Notes: generated by a model from the sequence alone, not told the origin. A stretch of DNA of 64,000 nt from CAYPGJ01 sp964638515 (GCA_964638515.1 CAZWZL010000011.1:1-64000), one strand, 5' to 3'; shown: positions 31,819 through 40,236, counted from the stretch's first letter. Program-made: numbers and translations.

Positions 31819-33833
31819 TGCTCCTTTGGCTTGACGGGGTCGGGGAGTGCCGAGGCGTCCTGAACGTCTTCGAGATTGAGTCGAATGCGGGCGTCGTCGA
31901 ACGCGGAGATGTACACGCGGGCGTTGGCGGCGAGATCGGCGAGGGCGTCGAAGTAGAGGGAGGCTCGGTACACGGCCGGCGCGGCGCGATAGGCGGCGGA
32001 TCGGCCGGCGTGCCGCGCGGCCAGCCCGCGCTGCGACATGTGCTTCTCCCAGCGATCGGCCCGGGCCTGCACGAGGATGCTCTTGGCGTGGCCGCCCGCC
32101 TGATCGACCAGTCGCTCGATGGCGAGCTCCTGCTCGCGGACGACTTCATCAGCGGCGTTTTGCGCCTGCAGCCGCTCGAGGGCGTCGATCTGCGCGACGA
32201 TCCGCTCGGAGAGCGACAGGTCGCCGGCCGCGCGAGTGAGGATGCGGGTGGATTCGGCGCGGGCGAGATCGAGCGTGGCCTCTCGTCGCTGGTGCGCGGA
32301 GATCACGTCCTCGTAGGACTTGGCGACGCTCTCGTCCTGCGGCGGATGGGCGCCCGCGACGCCGACGAAGAGGACGGTGACGCCGCAGTCGAGCGCATCG
32401 AACGCGCGCTGGACGCGCCGATGGAGCGAGCGGTTGATCCCGTCGCGATTGAGCCCGAGCACATCCGCGACGGTGCGTGTGGCCAGGTCTTCGATCACCT
32501 GGCGCGAAGCGACGGCCTTGAGGAGTGGATCGCGCTGCTCCGGCGCCGCGAACTGCTCGAACTTGCGCAGGTCCGTGATGGCGTATTGGAGGGGGATCTC
32601 GACGGAGACGAGCGCCAGATCGAGCCCGGCTCCGGCTCCGGCGGCCCCGGACGTCTCGGCGGACTGAACAAGGGCGTAGACCTCCATGCCTTCCTTGACG
32701 TGCGGCGCGGTCCAGAGGATGGCGCCCTCGCGCGTCGGGGCGGGCGTGGCGAGGTCGATGGTCCGAACGGCCGAGGCGGGATAGGCGTCCACGCGTTCGA
32801 TGGGCCAGGGCCACTTGAAATGCAGCCCGGAGCCGACCTCCGCGCGGAGCGCGCCGAACCGGGTGATCAGCGCCCGCTCGTTGGGCTGGACGACCGCGAA
32901 GGAGGACAGGCCCCAGAGCAGCGTGGCCGCGAGCAGACCGAGCATGAACACGGTGCGGGAGAGGAGGCGATAGAACCAGGACTTGGTGACGTCGAAGCCG
33001 AACTGATAGGAGATGGCCTCGCCGACGGACTCGGCGAGCCGGTCAGGCGCCGCGAGGAACGCGAGGATGCGCGATTCGAACGCGGGCTTGGGGGCTTCGC
33101 CGGCGCGCCGCGGGCGATAGACGTTGAGGATGAAGTTGGCGAAGACCTCGACGCCGAGCACGCCGGCGATGATGGGCGCCGCGAGCGTGAAGAAACGGAG
33201 CGGGGCGTCGGAGCCGAGGAACGCGATGAAGTGCGCGACGGAGAGCCCGAGCCCCAGGACGGTGGCGCCCACAGACGCGGCGGCGCCGGCGCGGAGGTTG
33301 GACCACGCTGCCTGCTTGGCCATGCCGGCGACGAATCGTGCGAACACGAACGCGAGGACGGCGACGGAGAGCCCGACGGCGATGGCCCAGCCGGTGAGGG
33401 CGGGCGGCTTGAACGTATCGACATGAACGACGCCTCGCGCGGAGACGAAACGCGCGAAGGCGATCCCGAGGAACCCGAGGCCGATGAGGATGCTGAGCAG
33501 GGGCAGGAGGATGCGGTGCATCCACGCGAGGCGGCGCGCGGCGACGCGGAGATCGTCCGCGTTCTGGTCGAACACGGACGAAGCGCCGGACTCGGCTTCG
33601 AGCGCTTCCGTCTCGATGGCCTCGAGTCGCTCGAGGGTGTGCTGGTGGAAGACGAGCGCGAGGCCGATCCAGACGAGGGAGGCGAGCGCGATGGTGGCGG
33701 CCACCGTGAGGGCGGAGTGATCGCGCGCGAAGATCGCGTAGATGAGCAGGGCGCCGGCGGAGGCGAGTTGGAGCGCGAGGCCCCAGAGGGAGATCGCGGT
33801 GGCTCGTTTGTAGGCGAGATGATCTGGACGCAT
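31815..33833 (-). CDS. Polytopic membrane protein fused to an SPFH domain
   Basis: A 672-residue protein, first gene of the operon. Six hydrophobic helices fill about residues 10-270, in pairs separated by charged loops. A seventh helix (RTVFMLGLLAATLLWGLSSF) leads straight into an SPFH domain (VVQPNERALITRFGALRAEVG, LHFKWPWPIERVDAYP). The C-terminal 250 residues are mostly charged helix (SYEDVISAHQRREATLDLAR, ERIVAQIDALERLQAQ). Ordinary HflK/C have one helix only, so the six-helix front module is the oddity. The ATG at 33833 has GGAG 5 bp upstream, and a stable hairpin (33849-33867) sits just before that site. Confidence 0.88.
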   Translation of the reverse strand: MRPDHLAYKRATAISLWGLALQLASAGALLIYAIFARDHSALTVAATIALASLVWIGLALVFHQHTLERLEAIETEALEAESGASSVFDQNADDLRVAARRLAWMHRILLPLLSILIGLGFLGIAFARFVSARGVVHVDTFKPPALTGWAIAVGLSVAVLAFVFARFVAGMAKQAAWSNLRAGAAASVGATVLGLGLSVAHFIAFLGSDAPLRFFTLAAPIIAGVLGVEVFANFILNVYRPRRAGEAPKPAFESRILAFLAAPDRLAESVGEAISYQFGFDVTKSWFYRLLSRTVFMLGLLAATLLWGLSSFAVVQPNERALITRFGALRAEVGSGLHFKWPWPIERVDAYPASAVRTIDLATPAPTREGAILWTAPHVKEGMEVYALVQSAETSGAAGAGAGLDLALVSVEIPLQYAITDLRKFEQFAAPEQRDPLLKAVASRQVIEDLATRTVADVLGLNRDGINRSLHRRVQRAFDALDCGVTVLFVGVAGAHPPQDESVAKSYEDVISAHQRREATLDLARAESTRILTRAAGDLSLSERIVAQIDALERLQAQNAADEVVREQELAIERLVDQAGGHAKSILVQARADRWEKHMSQRGLAARHAGRSAAYRAAPAVYRASLYFDALADLAANARVYISAFDDARIRLNLEDVQDASALPDPVKPKEQ

Positions 33834-33848
33834 GCAGACTCCGCTTCG

Positions 33849-33867
33849 ACCCGGCGAAACGCCGGGT
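33849..33867 (-). other. Hairpin in the leader of the SPFH-ABC operon
   Basis: A perfect 8-bp inverted repeat (33849-33856 with 33860-33867) around a 3-nt loop, ending 7 bp from the GGAG ribosome-binding site of the first gene. It could affect translation initiation; it has no T-run, so it is not a terminator. Confidence 0.5.
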
Positions 33868-34002
33868 GAGCGCCGGCTGCCGGAGCCCCCCGTTGTGCGG
33901 GGCGGGGCTGGCCCGGCGTGGTGGTGATTCTCGCCCGCGCGGGCCGGGCTGTCCACCCGGCGCCGTCAGGGCGAGACGAACCCGGGGCGACGGCGGGCGT
34001 CT

Positions 34003-34031
34003 TTGCTGTACGCGGGAAGCGGGCGTATGTT
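34003..34031 (+). promoter_or_regulatory. Putative promoter of the divergent ABC-2 permease gene
   Basis: TTGCTG (34003-34008) and TATGTT (34026-34031) are separated by 17 bp. The leader would be about 50 nt and contains AGGAGG at 34066-34071. Confidence 0.4.
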
Positions 34032-34085
34032 CAGCCTTTCCGTCGGGTTGCACGCGCGGCGTCACAGGAGGGCCGCCCCCCACTC

Positions 34086-35456
34086 ATGCTCACCCAGCTC
34101 TTCGCCATCGCTCGTAACACGTTCGTCGAGAGCGTTCGCCAGCCGATCGTGTTCGTCCTGGTGATGGGCAGCGGCGTGCTGCAGATCTTCAACAGCATGC
34201 TGTCGAACTACAGCATGGGCTATTCCATGGTCGAGGGTGAGGTGACCGGGGACAACAAGATGTTCCTCGACATCGGGCTGGCCACGGTCCTGGGGTGCGC
34301 CACGTTGCTGGCCGCGTTCATCGCCACGGCCGTGATCTCCCGGGAGATCGAGCAGAAGACCGCCCTGACCGTGATCAGCAAGCCCATCGGGCGGCCCCTG
34401 TTCGTCGTGGGCAAGTTCCTGGGGGTGTCGGCCGCGATGGCCGCGGCCATGTTCGTGATGCTGGCGTTCTTCCTGTTCACGCTGCAGCACGGGGTGATGA
34501 GCCGAGCGTACGACGACCCGGACCGGCCGGTGCAGGTGATCGCGCTGGGGAGTGTGGCGGTGGCGCTCGGGCTGGCGCTGTGGGGGAACTACTTCTACGG
34601 GTGGGTGTTCACGTCCGCCGCGATGTACGCGATGGTCCCGCTGACCATGGTGGGGCTCCTGGTCACGCTGGCGTTCGACGCCAAATGGCAGTTGTACACG
34701 TCGGTCGCGAGCCTTCTCAAGAACGAGGTGAAGCCCAGCGTGATCCTGGCCTGCGCGGCCGTGTTCATGGCGATGCTCGTGCTCACGGCGGTTGCGGTCG
34801 CGGCTTCGACGCGCCTCAAGCAGGTGATGACAATCCTGGTGTGCTTCGGCGTGTTCGTGTTCGGGCTGCTGAGCAATCACTTCATCGGGCGTCGGGCGTT
34901 TCAGAACACGCCGGCCGGGGAGGTGTTCCTCACGGAGCCGGTGGCTGACGTCAACGGGGATTTCCGCCAGGCCGGGGATGAGTGGGTCATCGAGCTTGGC
35001 GCGGAGTCGCGGATCAACTTCAAGGTGGGCGACTCGTTGTATTACGCGGGGGATCCGAGCGGGATCGAGATGGCCGTGCCCGTGCACGCGCCGTTTGAAG
35101 GGGATGTCTCGCAGCCTTCGAACGTGAACTCTCCGAGGAGCGGGCCGGCGCTCGTGGTGAGAGGCGTGGAGCATCGGCGCGTGTTCACGGTGGTGAACGC
35201 GGGGGATCTGCGGCTGGCGAGGCCGCCTCGAGAGGGGGACTTCGTGTTCGCGGCGCCGACGCGCGTGCACTGGGGGGCGCGGGCGGCGTGGTCGGTGGCG
35301 CCGAACATGCAGTTCTTCTGGCTGGTGGACGCGATCACGCAGAATCACCCGATCCCCGGGCGGTACGCCGCGCTGCTGGTGGGATACACCGCGGCCCACG
35401 TGATGGGGTTCCTCGCGCTCGCGGTGATGTTGTTCCAGAACCGGGAAGTGGGCTGA
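34086..35456 (+). CDS. ABC-2-type permease, divergent from the SPFH-ABC operon
   Basis: A 456-residue membrane protein with an N-terminal NosY-like pattern (FAIARNTFVESVRQPIVFVLV), about six helices in the first 270 residues and a last one at the C-terminus (VGYTAAHVMGFLALAVMLF). The loop of roughly 160 residues before the last helix is probably extracytoplasmic (about 275-430). It shares the cytoplasmic motif SKPIGRPLFVVGKFLGV with TKPVSPARYILGKWLGI of the permease at 26056-28047, so the two are probably distant paralogues. No ATPase gene adjoins it on this strand; it may use the divergent operon's ATPase or one elsewhere. AGGAGG lies 14 bp before the ATG. Confidence 0.87.
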   Translation: MLTQLFAIARNTFVESVRQPIVFVLVMGSGVLQIFNSMLSNYSMGYSMVEGEVTGDNKMFLDIGLATVLGCATLLAAFIATAVISREIEQKTALTVISKPIGRPLFVVGKFLGVSAAMAAAMFVMLAFFLFTLQHGVMSRAYDDPDRPVQVIALGSVAVALGLALWGNYFYGWVFTSAAMYAMVPLTMVGLLVTLAFDAKWQLYTSVASLLKNEVKPSVILACAAVFMAMLVLTAVAVAASTRLKQVMTILVCFGVFVFGLLSNHFIGRRAFQNTPAGEVFLTEPVADVNGDFRQAGDEWVIELGAESRINFKVGDSLYYAGDPSGIEMAVPVHAPFEGDVSQPSNVNSPRSGPALVVRGVEHRRVFTVVNAGDLRLARPPREGDFVFAAPTRVHWGARAAWSVAPNMQFFWLVDAITQNHPIPGRYAALLVGYTAAHVMGFLALAVMLFQNREVG

Positions 35457-35470
35457 GCCGCCAAGGGGGA

Positions 35471-36097
35471 TCAGGCGACGAGTTCGGTGACGCCTTGCGA
35501 GATGTCGGACGGCTTCCGCTTCACGAGGCCGAACCAGGCCAGGATGAATATGGGCCAGCCGAAACCGAGAGTGCCGCCGCACGCGTAGCCGATGTACTTT
35601 CCGAATGCGCCGCCGGCGGCCTGCTGCTTCGCAAAGTCCGAGGACGGGTTATCGACGCACCACTGGGCTATTTCGGCCTGCACCGTCACCTGCATGTACA
35701 TGCCGATGATCGAGAGGACGATCGCGATCGCCGCCCACAACAGGTGCGCGGATCGCCCGGCGGGTTTGCGCGCGACGGTCATCGAACCCGCGACGATGAG
35801 CACGATGGACCACAGCAGGCCCAGCGCACCGACGCCGAGCGCCATGGGGTTTGGGTTCGTTATGGCTGGTGGCGCTCCTCCCGGGATGTTCCCCATGATG
35901 GAGCCGGCCATGAGCTGCCAGCCGATGCCGGCGCCGCCACAGACCACGCCGATGGCTCCCCAAACGATGCTGATGACGCCGATGACCTTGGGCCAGGAGG
36001 GGCGCTCGCCGCCGTCGAGGTCGTCGAGTTCATCGGCGCCGGGGCCGACGTACAGCTCGGGGCTCTCGGGATTGGTTTCGTGGGGGTCGCGTTCCAT
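35471..36097 (-). CDS. Small polytopic membrane protein of unknown function
   Basis: A 208-residue protein. The acidic N-terminus of about 35 residues (YVGPGADELDDLDGGERPSW) is followed by four predicted helices: IGVISIVWGAIGVVCGGAGIG, VGALGLLWSIVLIVAGSM, LLWAAIAIVLSIIGMYMQV and LGFGWPIFILAWFGLV. It ends in a short basic tail. No family recognised. Proteins of this shape (acidic head, four helices) are common in planctomycetes as uncharacterised genes. It ends 14 bp from the convergent ABC-2 permease and lies 41 bp downstream of pheS on the same strand, so it may share the pheS transcript. Confidence 0.75.
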   Translation of the reverse strand: MERDPHETNPESPELYVGPGADELDDLDGGERPSWPKVIGVISIVWGAIGVVCGGAGIGWQLMAGSIMGNIPGGAPPAITNPNPMALGVGALGLLWSIVLIVAGSMTVARKPAGRSAHLLWAAIAIVLSIIGMYMQVTVQAEIAQWCVDNPSSDFAKQQAAGGAFGKYIGYACGGTLGFGWPIFILAWFGLVKRKPSDISQGVTELVA

Positions 36098-36138
36098 GGG
36101 CGGAATACTCCGGGAAAAGCCCTGACGGATTTCGACCG

Positions 36139-37152
36139 TCAGATCTGGTTCAGGAATCGCAGGTCGTTCTCAAAGAGCATGCGGATGTCCGGGATGCCGT
36201 ACCGACCCATGGCGATGCGATCGATGCCGAAGCCGAACGCAAAGCCGGTCCAGACCTCGGGGTCGTAGCCCACGGCCTCGAACACGGCCGGATCGACCAT
36301 GCCGCAGCCGCCCAGCTCGATCCAGCGGGGCGGATCTCCCGGGCGCAGCGCGATCTTCATGTCGAACTCGGCGCTGGGCTCGGTGAACGGGAAGAACGAA
36401 GGGCGGAACCGGATCTCGCAGCCGTCGCCGAAGAAGGCGCGGGCAAACTGAAAGAGCGTCGTCTTGAGGTCGGCCATCGAGACGTTTTTGTCGACGTACA
36501 GGCCTTCGATCTGGTGGAACATGAAGGAGTGCGTGGCGTCGACGGTGTCGGGCCTGTACACGCGCCCGGGAGCCACGATCTTGAGCGGGGGCTTGCGCGT
36601 CTCCATGACGCGGATCTGCACCGTGCTGGTCTGGGAGCGCAGCATCCGCGGCGCCTTCACGACCGCGGGATCGTCCACGTAGAAGTTGTCGATGGGGTCG
36701 CGCGCCGGATGATCAAGGGGGATGTTGAGCTTGGCGAAGTTGTGCTCGTCATCCTCGAGCTCGGGCCCCCAGGCAACCTCGAAGCCCATGCGGGCGAACA
36801 CATCGCAGAGGTCGTCGCGCACGCGCGAGATGATGTGACGACGCCCGATCGGCGGTGAGAGCCCGGGCTCGGTGAGATCGACGCCGGGTACGGTCGCGGA
36901 AGCACCGGACGACTTGAGGGCTTCCTGACGGGCGTCGAAGGCGTCCTGAAGCGTCTTCTGCATCGCGTTGAGGCGAGCGCCGACGGCGGGCTTTTCCTCC
37001 CGCGGAACATCGCGGAATCGAGTGGTGGCGGCCTTGAGGCGGCCCTTGGCGCCGAGGAACTCGATGCGCCATGCCTCGAGCGCGGGAGCGTTTGCGGCGT
37101 TCGCGAGCGACGAGAGGGCGTCGCGTTCGATGGCGTCGAGTTCGGCGAGCAT
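36139..37152 (-). CDS. pheS: Phenylalanyl-tRNA synthetase alpha subunit
   Basis: The catalytic alpha chain of the (alpha-beta)2 PheRS; it charges tRNA-Phe together with PheT. It has 337 residues, the normal length. An N-terminal coiled coil (EFLGAKGRLKAATTRFRDVP) is followed by the class II core: motif 2 (ATHSFMFHQIEGLYVDKNVS), the Phe-binding RPSFFPFTEPSAEFD and motif 3 (FGFGIDRIAMGRYGIPDIR). pheT is not adjacent; a small membrane-protein gene follows instead. The gene lies beyond the rplQ terminator and has TACACT 10 bp before its ATG without a Shine-Dalgarno sequence, so it is probably a separate, possibly leaderless unit. Confidence 0.97.
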   Translation of the reverse strand: MLAELDAIERDALSSLANAANAPALEAWRIEFLGAKGRLKAATTRFRDVPREEKPAVGARLNAMQKTLQDAFDARQEALKSSGASATVPGVDLTEPGLSPPIGRRHIISRVRDDLCDVFARMGFEVAWGPELEDDEHNFAKLNIPLDHPARDPIDNFYVDDPAVVKAPRMLRSQTSTVQIRVMETRKPPLKIVAPGRVYRPDTVDATHSFMFHQIEGLYVDKNVSMADLKTTLFQFARAFFGDGCEIRFRPSFFPFTEPSAEFDMKIALRPGDPPRWIELGGCGMVDPAVFEAVGYDPEVWTGFAFGFGIDRIAMGRYGIPDIRMLFENDLRFLNQI

Positions 37153-37162
37153 ACGGGGGGAA

Positions 37163-37168
37163 AGTGTA
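37163..37168 (-). promoter_or_regulatory. pheS: -10-like box before pheS (leaderless pattern)
   Basis: TACACT on the minus strand ends 10 bp before the ATG at 37152. No ribosome-binding site is seen. Confidence 0.45.
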
Positions 37169-37216
37169 CCGGCCCCCGCGCGCGGGAGGAGTTGCGGGCC
37201 GGCCGGTGCGCAACGC

Positions 37217-37250
37217 CAAAAAGAAGCACGGGCCGCTCGTGGGCGGCCCG
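37217..37250 (-). terminator. Terminator at the end of the ribosomal protein cluster
   Basis: An 8-bp stem (37229-37236 with 37243-37250) with a 6-nt loop; on the minus strand it is followed after a few bases by five Ts (A-run near 37218-37222). It lies 30 bp past the rplQ stop and ends the alpha-operon part of the cluster. Confidence 0.8.
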
Positions 37251-37280
37251 CGCGTGAATCGGACGGTGATGCGGGAACGC

Positions 37281-37820
37281 TCAGGTCGAGGGCGCGTCCT
37301 TCGCGGCGGTCTTGCGGACCTTGGCCGCGAACGCGGTGCGCCGATCGGCCGTGCGACGCCGGGTGGAGGGCTTGCCGCTGATCTCCGGCCCCTCCTCGTT
37401 GCCGACAAACTGGATGACGCAGAGTTCGCCGCCGTCGCCGAGGCGGCGGACGCCGAGCTTGACGATGCGGGTGTACCCGCCGGCGCGGTCCTTGAATCTC
37501 GGCGCCACGTCGTCCACGATGTGCTTGACGAGCTTGGGGCCCTTCTTGAGCTCGCCGTACCGGTTGCGCGTCAGCTTGTCCTCGTCGTCGGCCATGATGC
37601 GATCGTGGCCCAGCTTGGAGGTGATGAGCCGACGGGCGTGGATGTCGCCGCGCTTCGCGAGGGTGACGATGCGCTCGACGAACGGCTGCACGGCCTTCGC
37701 GCGCGGGATGGTCGTGGTGACCTGCCCGTGCTCGAACAGACCTGCGGCGATGTTGCGCAGGGTCGAGAGTCGGTGGGCGGTGGTTCGCCCGAGTTTGTAG
37801 CTGGATTTGCGGTGACGCAT
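37281..37820 (-). CDS. rplQ: 50S ribosomal protein L17
   Basis: A large-subunit protein near the exit tunnel. It has 179 residues; the bacterial core is about 116-125. The N-terminal core is standard (MRHRKSSYKLGRTTAHRLSTLRNIAAGLFEHG, KAVQPFVERIVTLAKRGD). The GGYTRIVKLGVRRLGDGG block closes it. About 45 further residues form a basic, Thr/Arg/Lys-rich tail (STRRRTADRRTAFAAKVRK). It is last in the cluster, 57 bp after rpoA, and is followed by a terminator. Confidence 0.96.
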   Translation of the reverse strand: MRHRKSSYKLGRTTAHRLSTLRNIAAGLFEHGQVTTTIPRAKAVQPFVERIVTLAKRGDIHARRLITSKLGHDRIMADDEDKLTRNRYGELKKGPKLVKHIVDDVAPRFKDRAGGYTRIVKLGVRRLGDGGELCVIQFVGNEEGPEISGKPSTRRRTADRRTAFAAKVRKTAAKDAPST

Positions 37821-37877
37821 GGTGAGGCTCCGAGTGACGGCGGGCGTTCATGGCGCCCGGTGGTGGAACGTTGCGGT

Positions 37878-38891
37878 TCAGGCTCCGGCGGATGAGGCCC
37901 CCACGCCGTCGGGGAGCGCCATGCCGAGATCGAGGCCCATCTCCTGCAGCTTCTTCTTGACTTCGCGGAGCGAGGTCTTGCCGAAGGATCGGACCTTGAG
38001 CAGATCGTTGTCGGATTTGCACACGAGTTCGGACACGGTGGCGATCCGCGCGGACTCGAGGCAGTTGGAGGCCCGCACCGACAGCTCGAGCTCGGTGACG
38101 GGCATCTGCAGCTTGCGTACGAGTTCGTCGTCCACGCTCGCGGCGGCGGCGGCGGCGGCGGACACCCGCTCCTCGCCCAGCTCGGCCAGCTGCACGAAGG
38201 GGTTCAGGTGCTTGCGCAGGATCTTCGCAGCTTCCACCAGCGCCATCTCGGGGGAGACGGTGCCGTTGGTCCAGATGTCCATGACCAGACGGTCGTAGTT
38301 GGTGCGCTGACCGACGCGCGTGTCCTCCACCCGGAAGCGGACGCGCTGCACCGGGCTGAAATTCGCGTCGAGCGGGATGCAGCCGATCTCCTGCTCCTCC
38401 TGCTGCTGGGCGATCTGCTCGCTGGCCGGCACGTAGCCGCGACCCTTTTCAACGCGGAACTCCATCTCGAAGTCCACGGCGTCGGTGAGGCTGGCCAGCA
38501 CGAGGTCGCGCGAAAGAATCGTGACGGCCGTGTCCGCTTCGATGAGGTCGGCCGTGACATCGCCCGGGCCCGAGGCCGCGAGCGTCATGGTGCGGGGCTC
38601 ATCGCCCTCCATCTGCACCACGAGGCTCTTGACGTTCAGGACGATGTCGACGACGTCCTCCGCCACGCCCTTGAGCGACGAGAACTCGTGCTGAGCGCCC
38701 TTGATCTTGATCGAGGTGACCGCGGCGCCCTCGAGGCTGGACAGCAGCACGCGCCGGAGCGAGTTGCCCACGGTGGTGCCGAAGCCGCGCTCGAACGGCT
38801 CGATGACGAACCGCCCGAAGGTGGAATGAGACGTCTTGGGGTCGATGGCGACCCGATTCGGAAGCTCCAGCCCTCTCCAGCGAACTCGCAT
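37878..38891 (-). CDS. rpoA: DNA-directed RNA polymerase alpha subunit
   Basis: The alpha dimer nucleates RNA polymerase assembly and its C-terminal domain contacts promoters and activators. It has 337 residues, the usual length. The N-terminal assembly domain includes FGRFVIEPFERGFGTTVGNSLRRVLLSSLEGAAVT. The C-terminal domain, about residues 250-325, has two helix-hairpin-helix parts (LELSVRASNCLESARIATV and KVRSFGKTSLREVKKKLQE). A five-residue Ala run precedes it in the linker. It follows rpsK after 135 bp; rpsD, usually found between them, is absent. Confidence 0.98.
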   Translation of the reverse strand: MRVRWRGLELPNRVAIDPKTSHSTFGRFVIEPFERGFGTTVGNSLRRVLLSSLEGAAVTSIKIKGAQHEFSSLKGVAEDVVDIVLNVKSLVVQMEGDEPRTMTLAASGPGDVTADLIEADTAVTILSRDLVLASLTDAVDFEMEFRVEKGRGYVPASEQIAQQQEEQEIGCIPLDANFSPVQRVRFRVEDTRVGQRTNYDRLVMDIWTNGTVSPEMALVEAAKILRKHLNPFVQLAELGEERVSAAAAAAASVDDELVRKLQMPVTELELSVRASNCLESARIATVSELVCKSDNDLLKVRSFGKTSLREVKKKLQEMGLDLGMALPDGVGASSAGA

Positions 38892-39026
38892 GGGTTCGTG
38901 TGTCCTGTCTCGGCAGAGGTGTCGGGGGATCGACGATTCCCGCGTGTCTCGGGCGCCTTCGAGCCTGCCGAATGCTCGAGGAGCCCTTCTGTGATCGCGG
39001 GAACAAGGCGGGTGAACGTGATGAAC

Positions 39027-39404
39027 TCAGACGCGGCGCTTCTTGCGAGGCCGACATCCGTTGAACGGAATCGGGGTGTGATCTTCGATGGCGGTGACGC
39101 GAAGGCCCGTGGAGGAGAGGCCGTTGACCGCGGACTCGCGCCCGGAGCCCAGCCCCTTGACGCGGACCTCGATCTCGGACATGCCCATCTTGCGAACCTT
39201 CTGCCCGGCGGACTCGCCGGCGCGGGTGGCGGCGAAGGGCGTGGCCTTGCGGGTGCCCTTGAAGCCGATCGTGCCCGCGGAGTCCCAGCAGAGCGTCTCG
39301 CCGTTGGTGTCCGTGACGGTGACGATGGTGTTGTTGAACGAGGCCTGGATGTGGGCGATGCCTCGCACCACGTTCTTCCGGACCTTCTTTGCCTTCTTTG
39401 CCAT
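39027..39404 (-). CDS. rpsK: 30S ribosomal protein S11
   Basis: A platform protein of the 30S subunit that contacts mRNA near the E site. It has 125 residues, normal. Standard blocks: GIAHIQASFNNTIVTVTDTNG, TIGFKGTRKATPFAA and GLGSGRESAVNGLSSTGLRV, with the basic C-terminus ending GCRPRKKRRV. It follows rpsM after 48 bp in the alpha-operon order infA-rpmJ-rpsM-rpsK. Confidence 0.98.
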   Translation of the reverse strand: MAKKAKKVRKNVVRGIAHIQASFNNTIVTVTDTNGETLCWDSAGTIGFKGTRKATPFAATRAGESAGQKVRKMGMSEIEVRVKGLGSGRESAVNGLSSTGLRVTAIEDHTPIPFNGCRPRKKRRV

Positions 39405-39452
39405 GAGTGATCGATCTCCACGCGAGCGGGCGCCCGCGGCTCAACTGCGGTG

Positions 39453-39830
39453 TTAGCCCTTCACGCCCTTCTTGCCGGCCACGGTCTTCTTGCGGCCCTT
39501 GCGGGTGCGGGCGTTGGTTCTCGTGCGCTGCCCGCGGACGGGGAGGCCCTTGCGGTGCCGCTCGCCGCGATACGCGCGGATGTCCTTGAGACGCTGGATG
39601 TTCTGCTGCACCTGTCGGCGGAGGGCGCCCTCCACGAGGTAGTTGGCGTCGATGATGCCGGCGATCGCGGACACTTCCTGCTCGGTGAGCTGGGCGGCGC
39701 GCTTCGTCGGATCGATCTGGGCCTCGCCCAGGATGTCATCGGCGAACTTCGGGCCGATGCCGTGGATGTACTGCAGCGCATAGCGGATGGGCTTGCGCTC
39801 GGGAACGTCGACTCCGGCGATACGGGGCAT
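39453..39830 (-). CDS. rpsM: 30S ribosomal protein S13
   Basis: A head protein of the 30S subunit that contacts the P-site tRNA and forms bridges to the 50S. It has 125 residues. Standard blocks: MPRIAGVDVPERKPIRYALQYIHGIG at the N-terminus (helix-two-turn-helix part) and HRKGLPVRGQRTRTNARTRKG near the basic C-terminus. It follows rpmJ after 26 bp. Confidence 0.98.
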   Translation of the reverse strand: MPRIAGVDVPERKPIRYALQYIHGIGPKFADDILGEAQIDPTKRAAQLTEQEVSAIAGIIDANYLVEGALRRQVQQNIQRLKDIRAYRGERHRKGLPVRGQRTRTNARTRKGRKKTVAGKKGVKG

Positions 39831-39856
39831 GCTTCTCTACGCTCCTGAAACGGGCC

Positions 39857-39973
39857 TCAGCCCTGGACCTGCTTGTGCTTGGGGTTCGAGGCGCAGATGA
39901 CGCGAACGCGGCCTTTTCGGCGCACGATCTTGCACCCGCTGCACACCCGCTTGACGCTCGACTTCACTTTCAT
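39857..39973 (-). CDS. rpmJ: 50S ribosomal protein L36
   Basis: A 38-residue large-subunit protein: MKVKSSVKRVCSGCKIVRRK followed by GRVRVICASNPKHKQVQG. All four zinc ligands of the C+ form are kept (Cys11, Cys14, Cys27, His33). It lies between infA and rpsM, the usual bacterial place. The start is the ATG at 39973, 44 bp after infA. Confidence 0.95.
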   Translation of the reverse strand: MKVKSSVKRVCSGCKIVRRKGRVRVICASNPKHKQVQG

Positions 39974-40017
39974 GGCTCGTGCCCTTTGTTCCGTTTCTAT
40001 CCGATGGTCGCCAGCGT

Positions 40018-40236
40018 TCAGTGGCGGTAGGTGATTCTGGCCTTGGTCAGGTCGTACGGGCTGAGTTCGACGGTCACGCGGTCGCCCGGCAGGATGCGGA
40101 TGTAGTGCTGTCGCATCTTGCCGGAGACGTAGGCCAGCACCTCAACGTCGTTGGGCAAACGCACCTTGAACATCGCGTTGGGGAGCGCCTCCACCACGCT
40201 CGCTTCAAGGGTCAGCTTGTCGTCCTGTTTAGGCAT
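40018..40236 (-). CDS. infA: Translation initiation factor IF-1
   Basis: IF-1 binds the 30S A site during initiation and helps IF-2 and IF-3. It has 72 residues, exactly the usual OB-fold: LTLEASVVEALPNAMFKVRL, VLAYVSGKMRQHYIRILPGD and VTVELSPYDLTKARITYRH. It is the first gene of the alpha-operon part, with its own promoter at 40397-40424 and a leader of about 155 nt. Confidence 0.97.
   Translation of the reverse strand: MPKQDDKLTLEASVVEALPNAMFKVRLPNDVEVLAYVSGKMRQHYIRILPGDRVTVELSPYDLTKARITYRH

Noticed and set aside
37153..38022. Upstream extension of the pheS frame
   Set aside because: It would run through rplQ in another frame; PheS family similarity begins at 37152.
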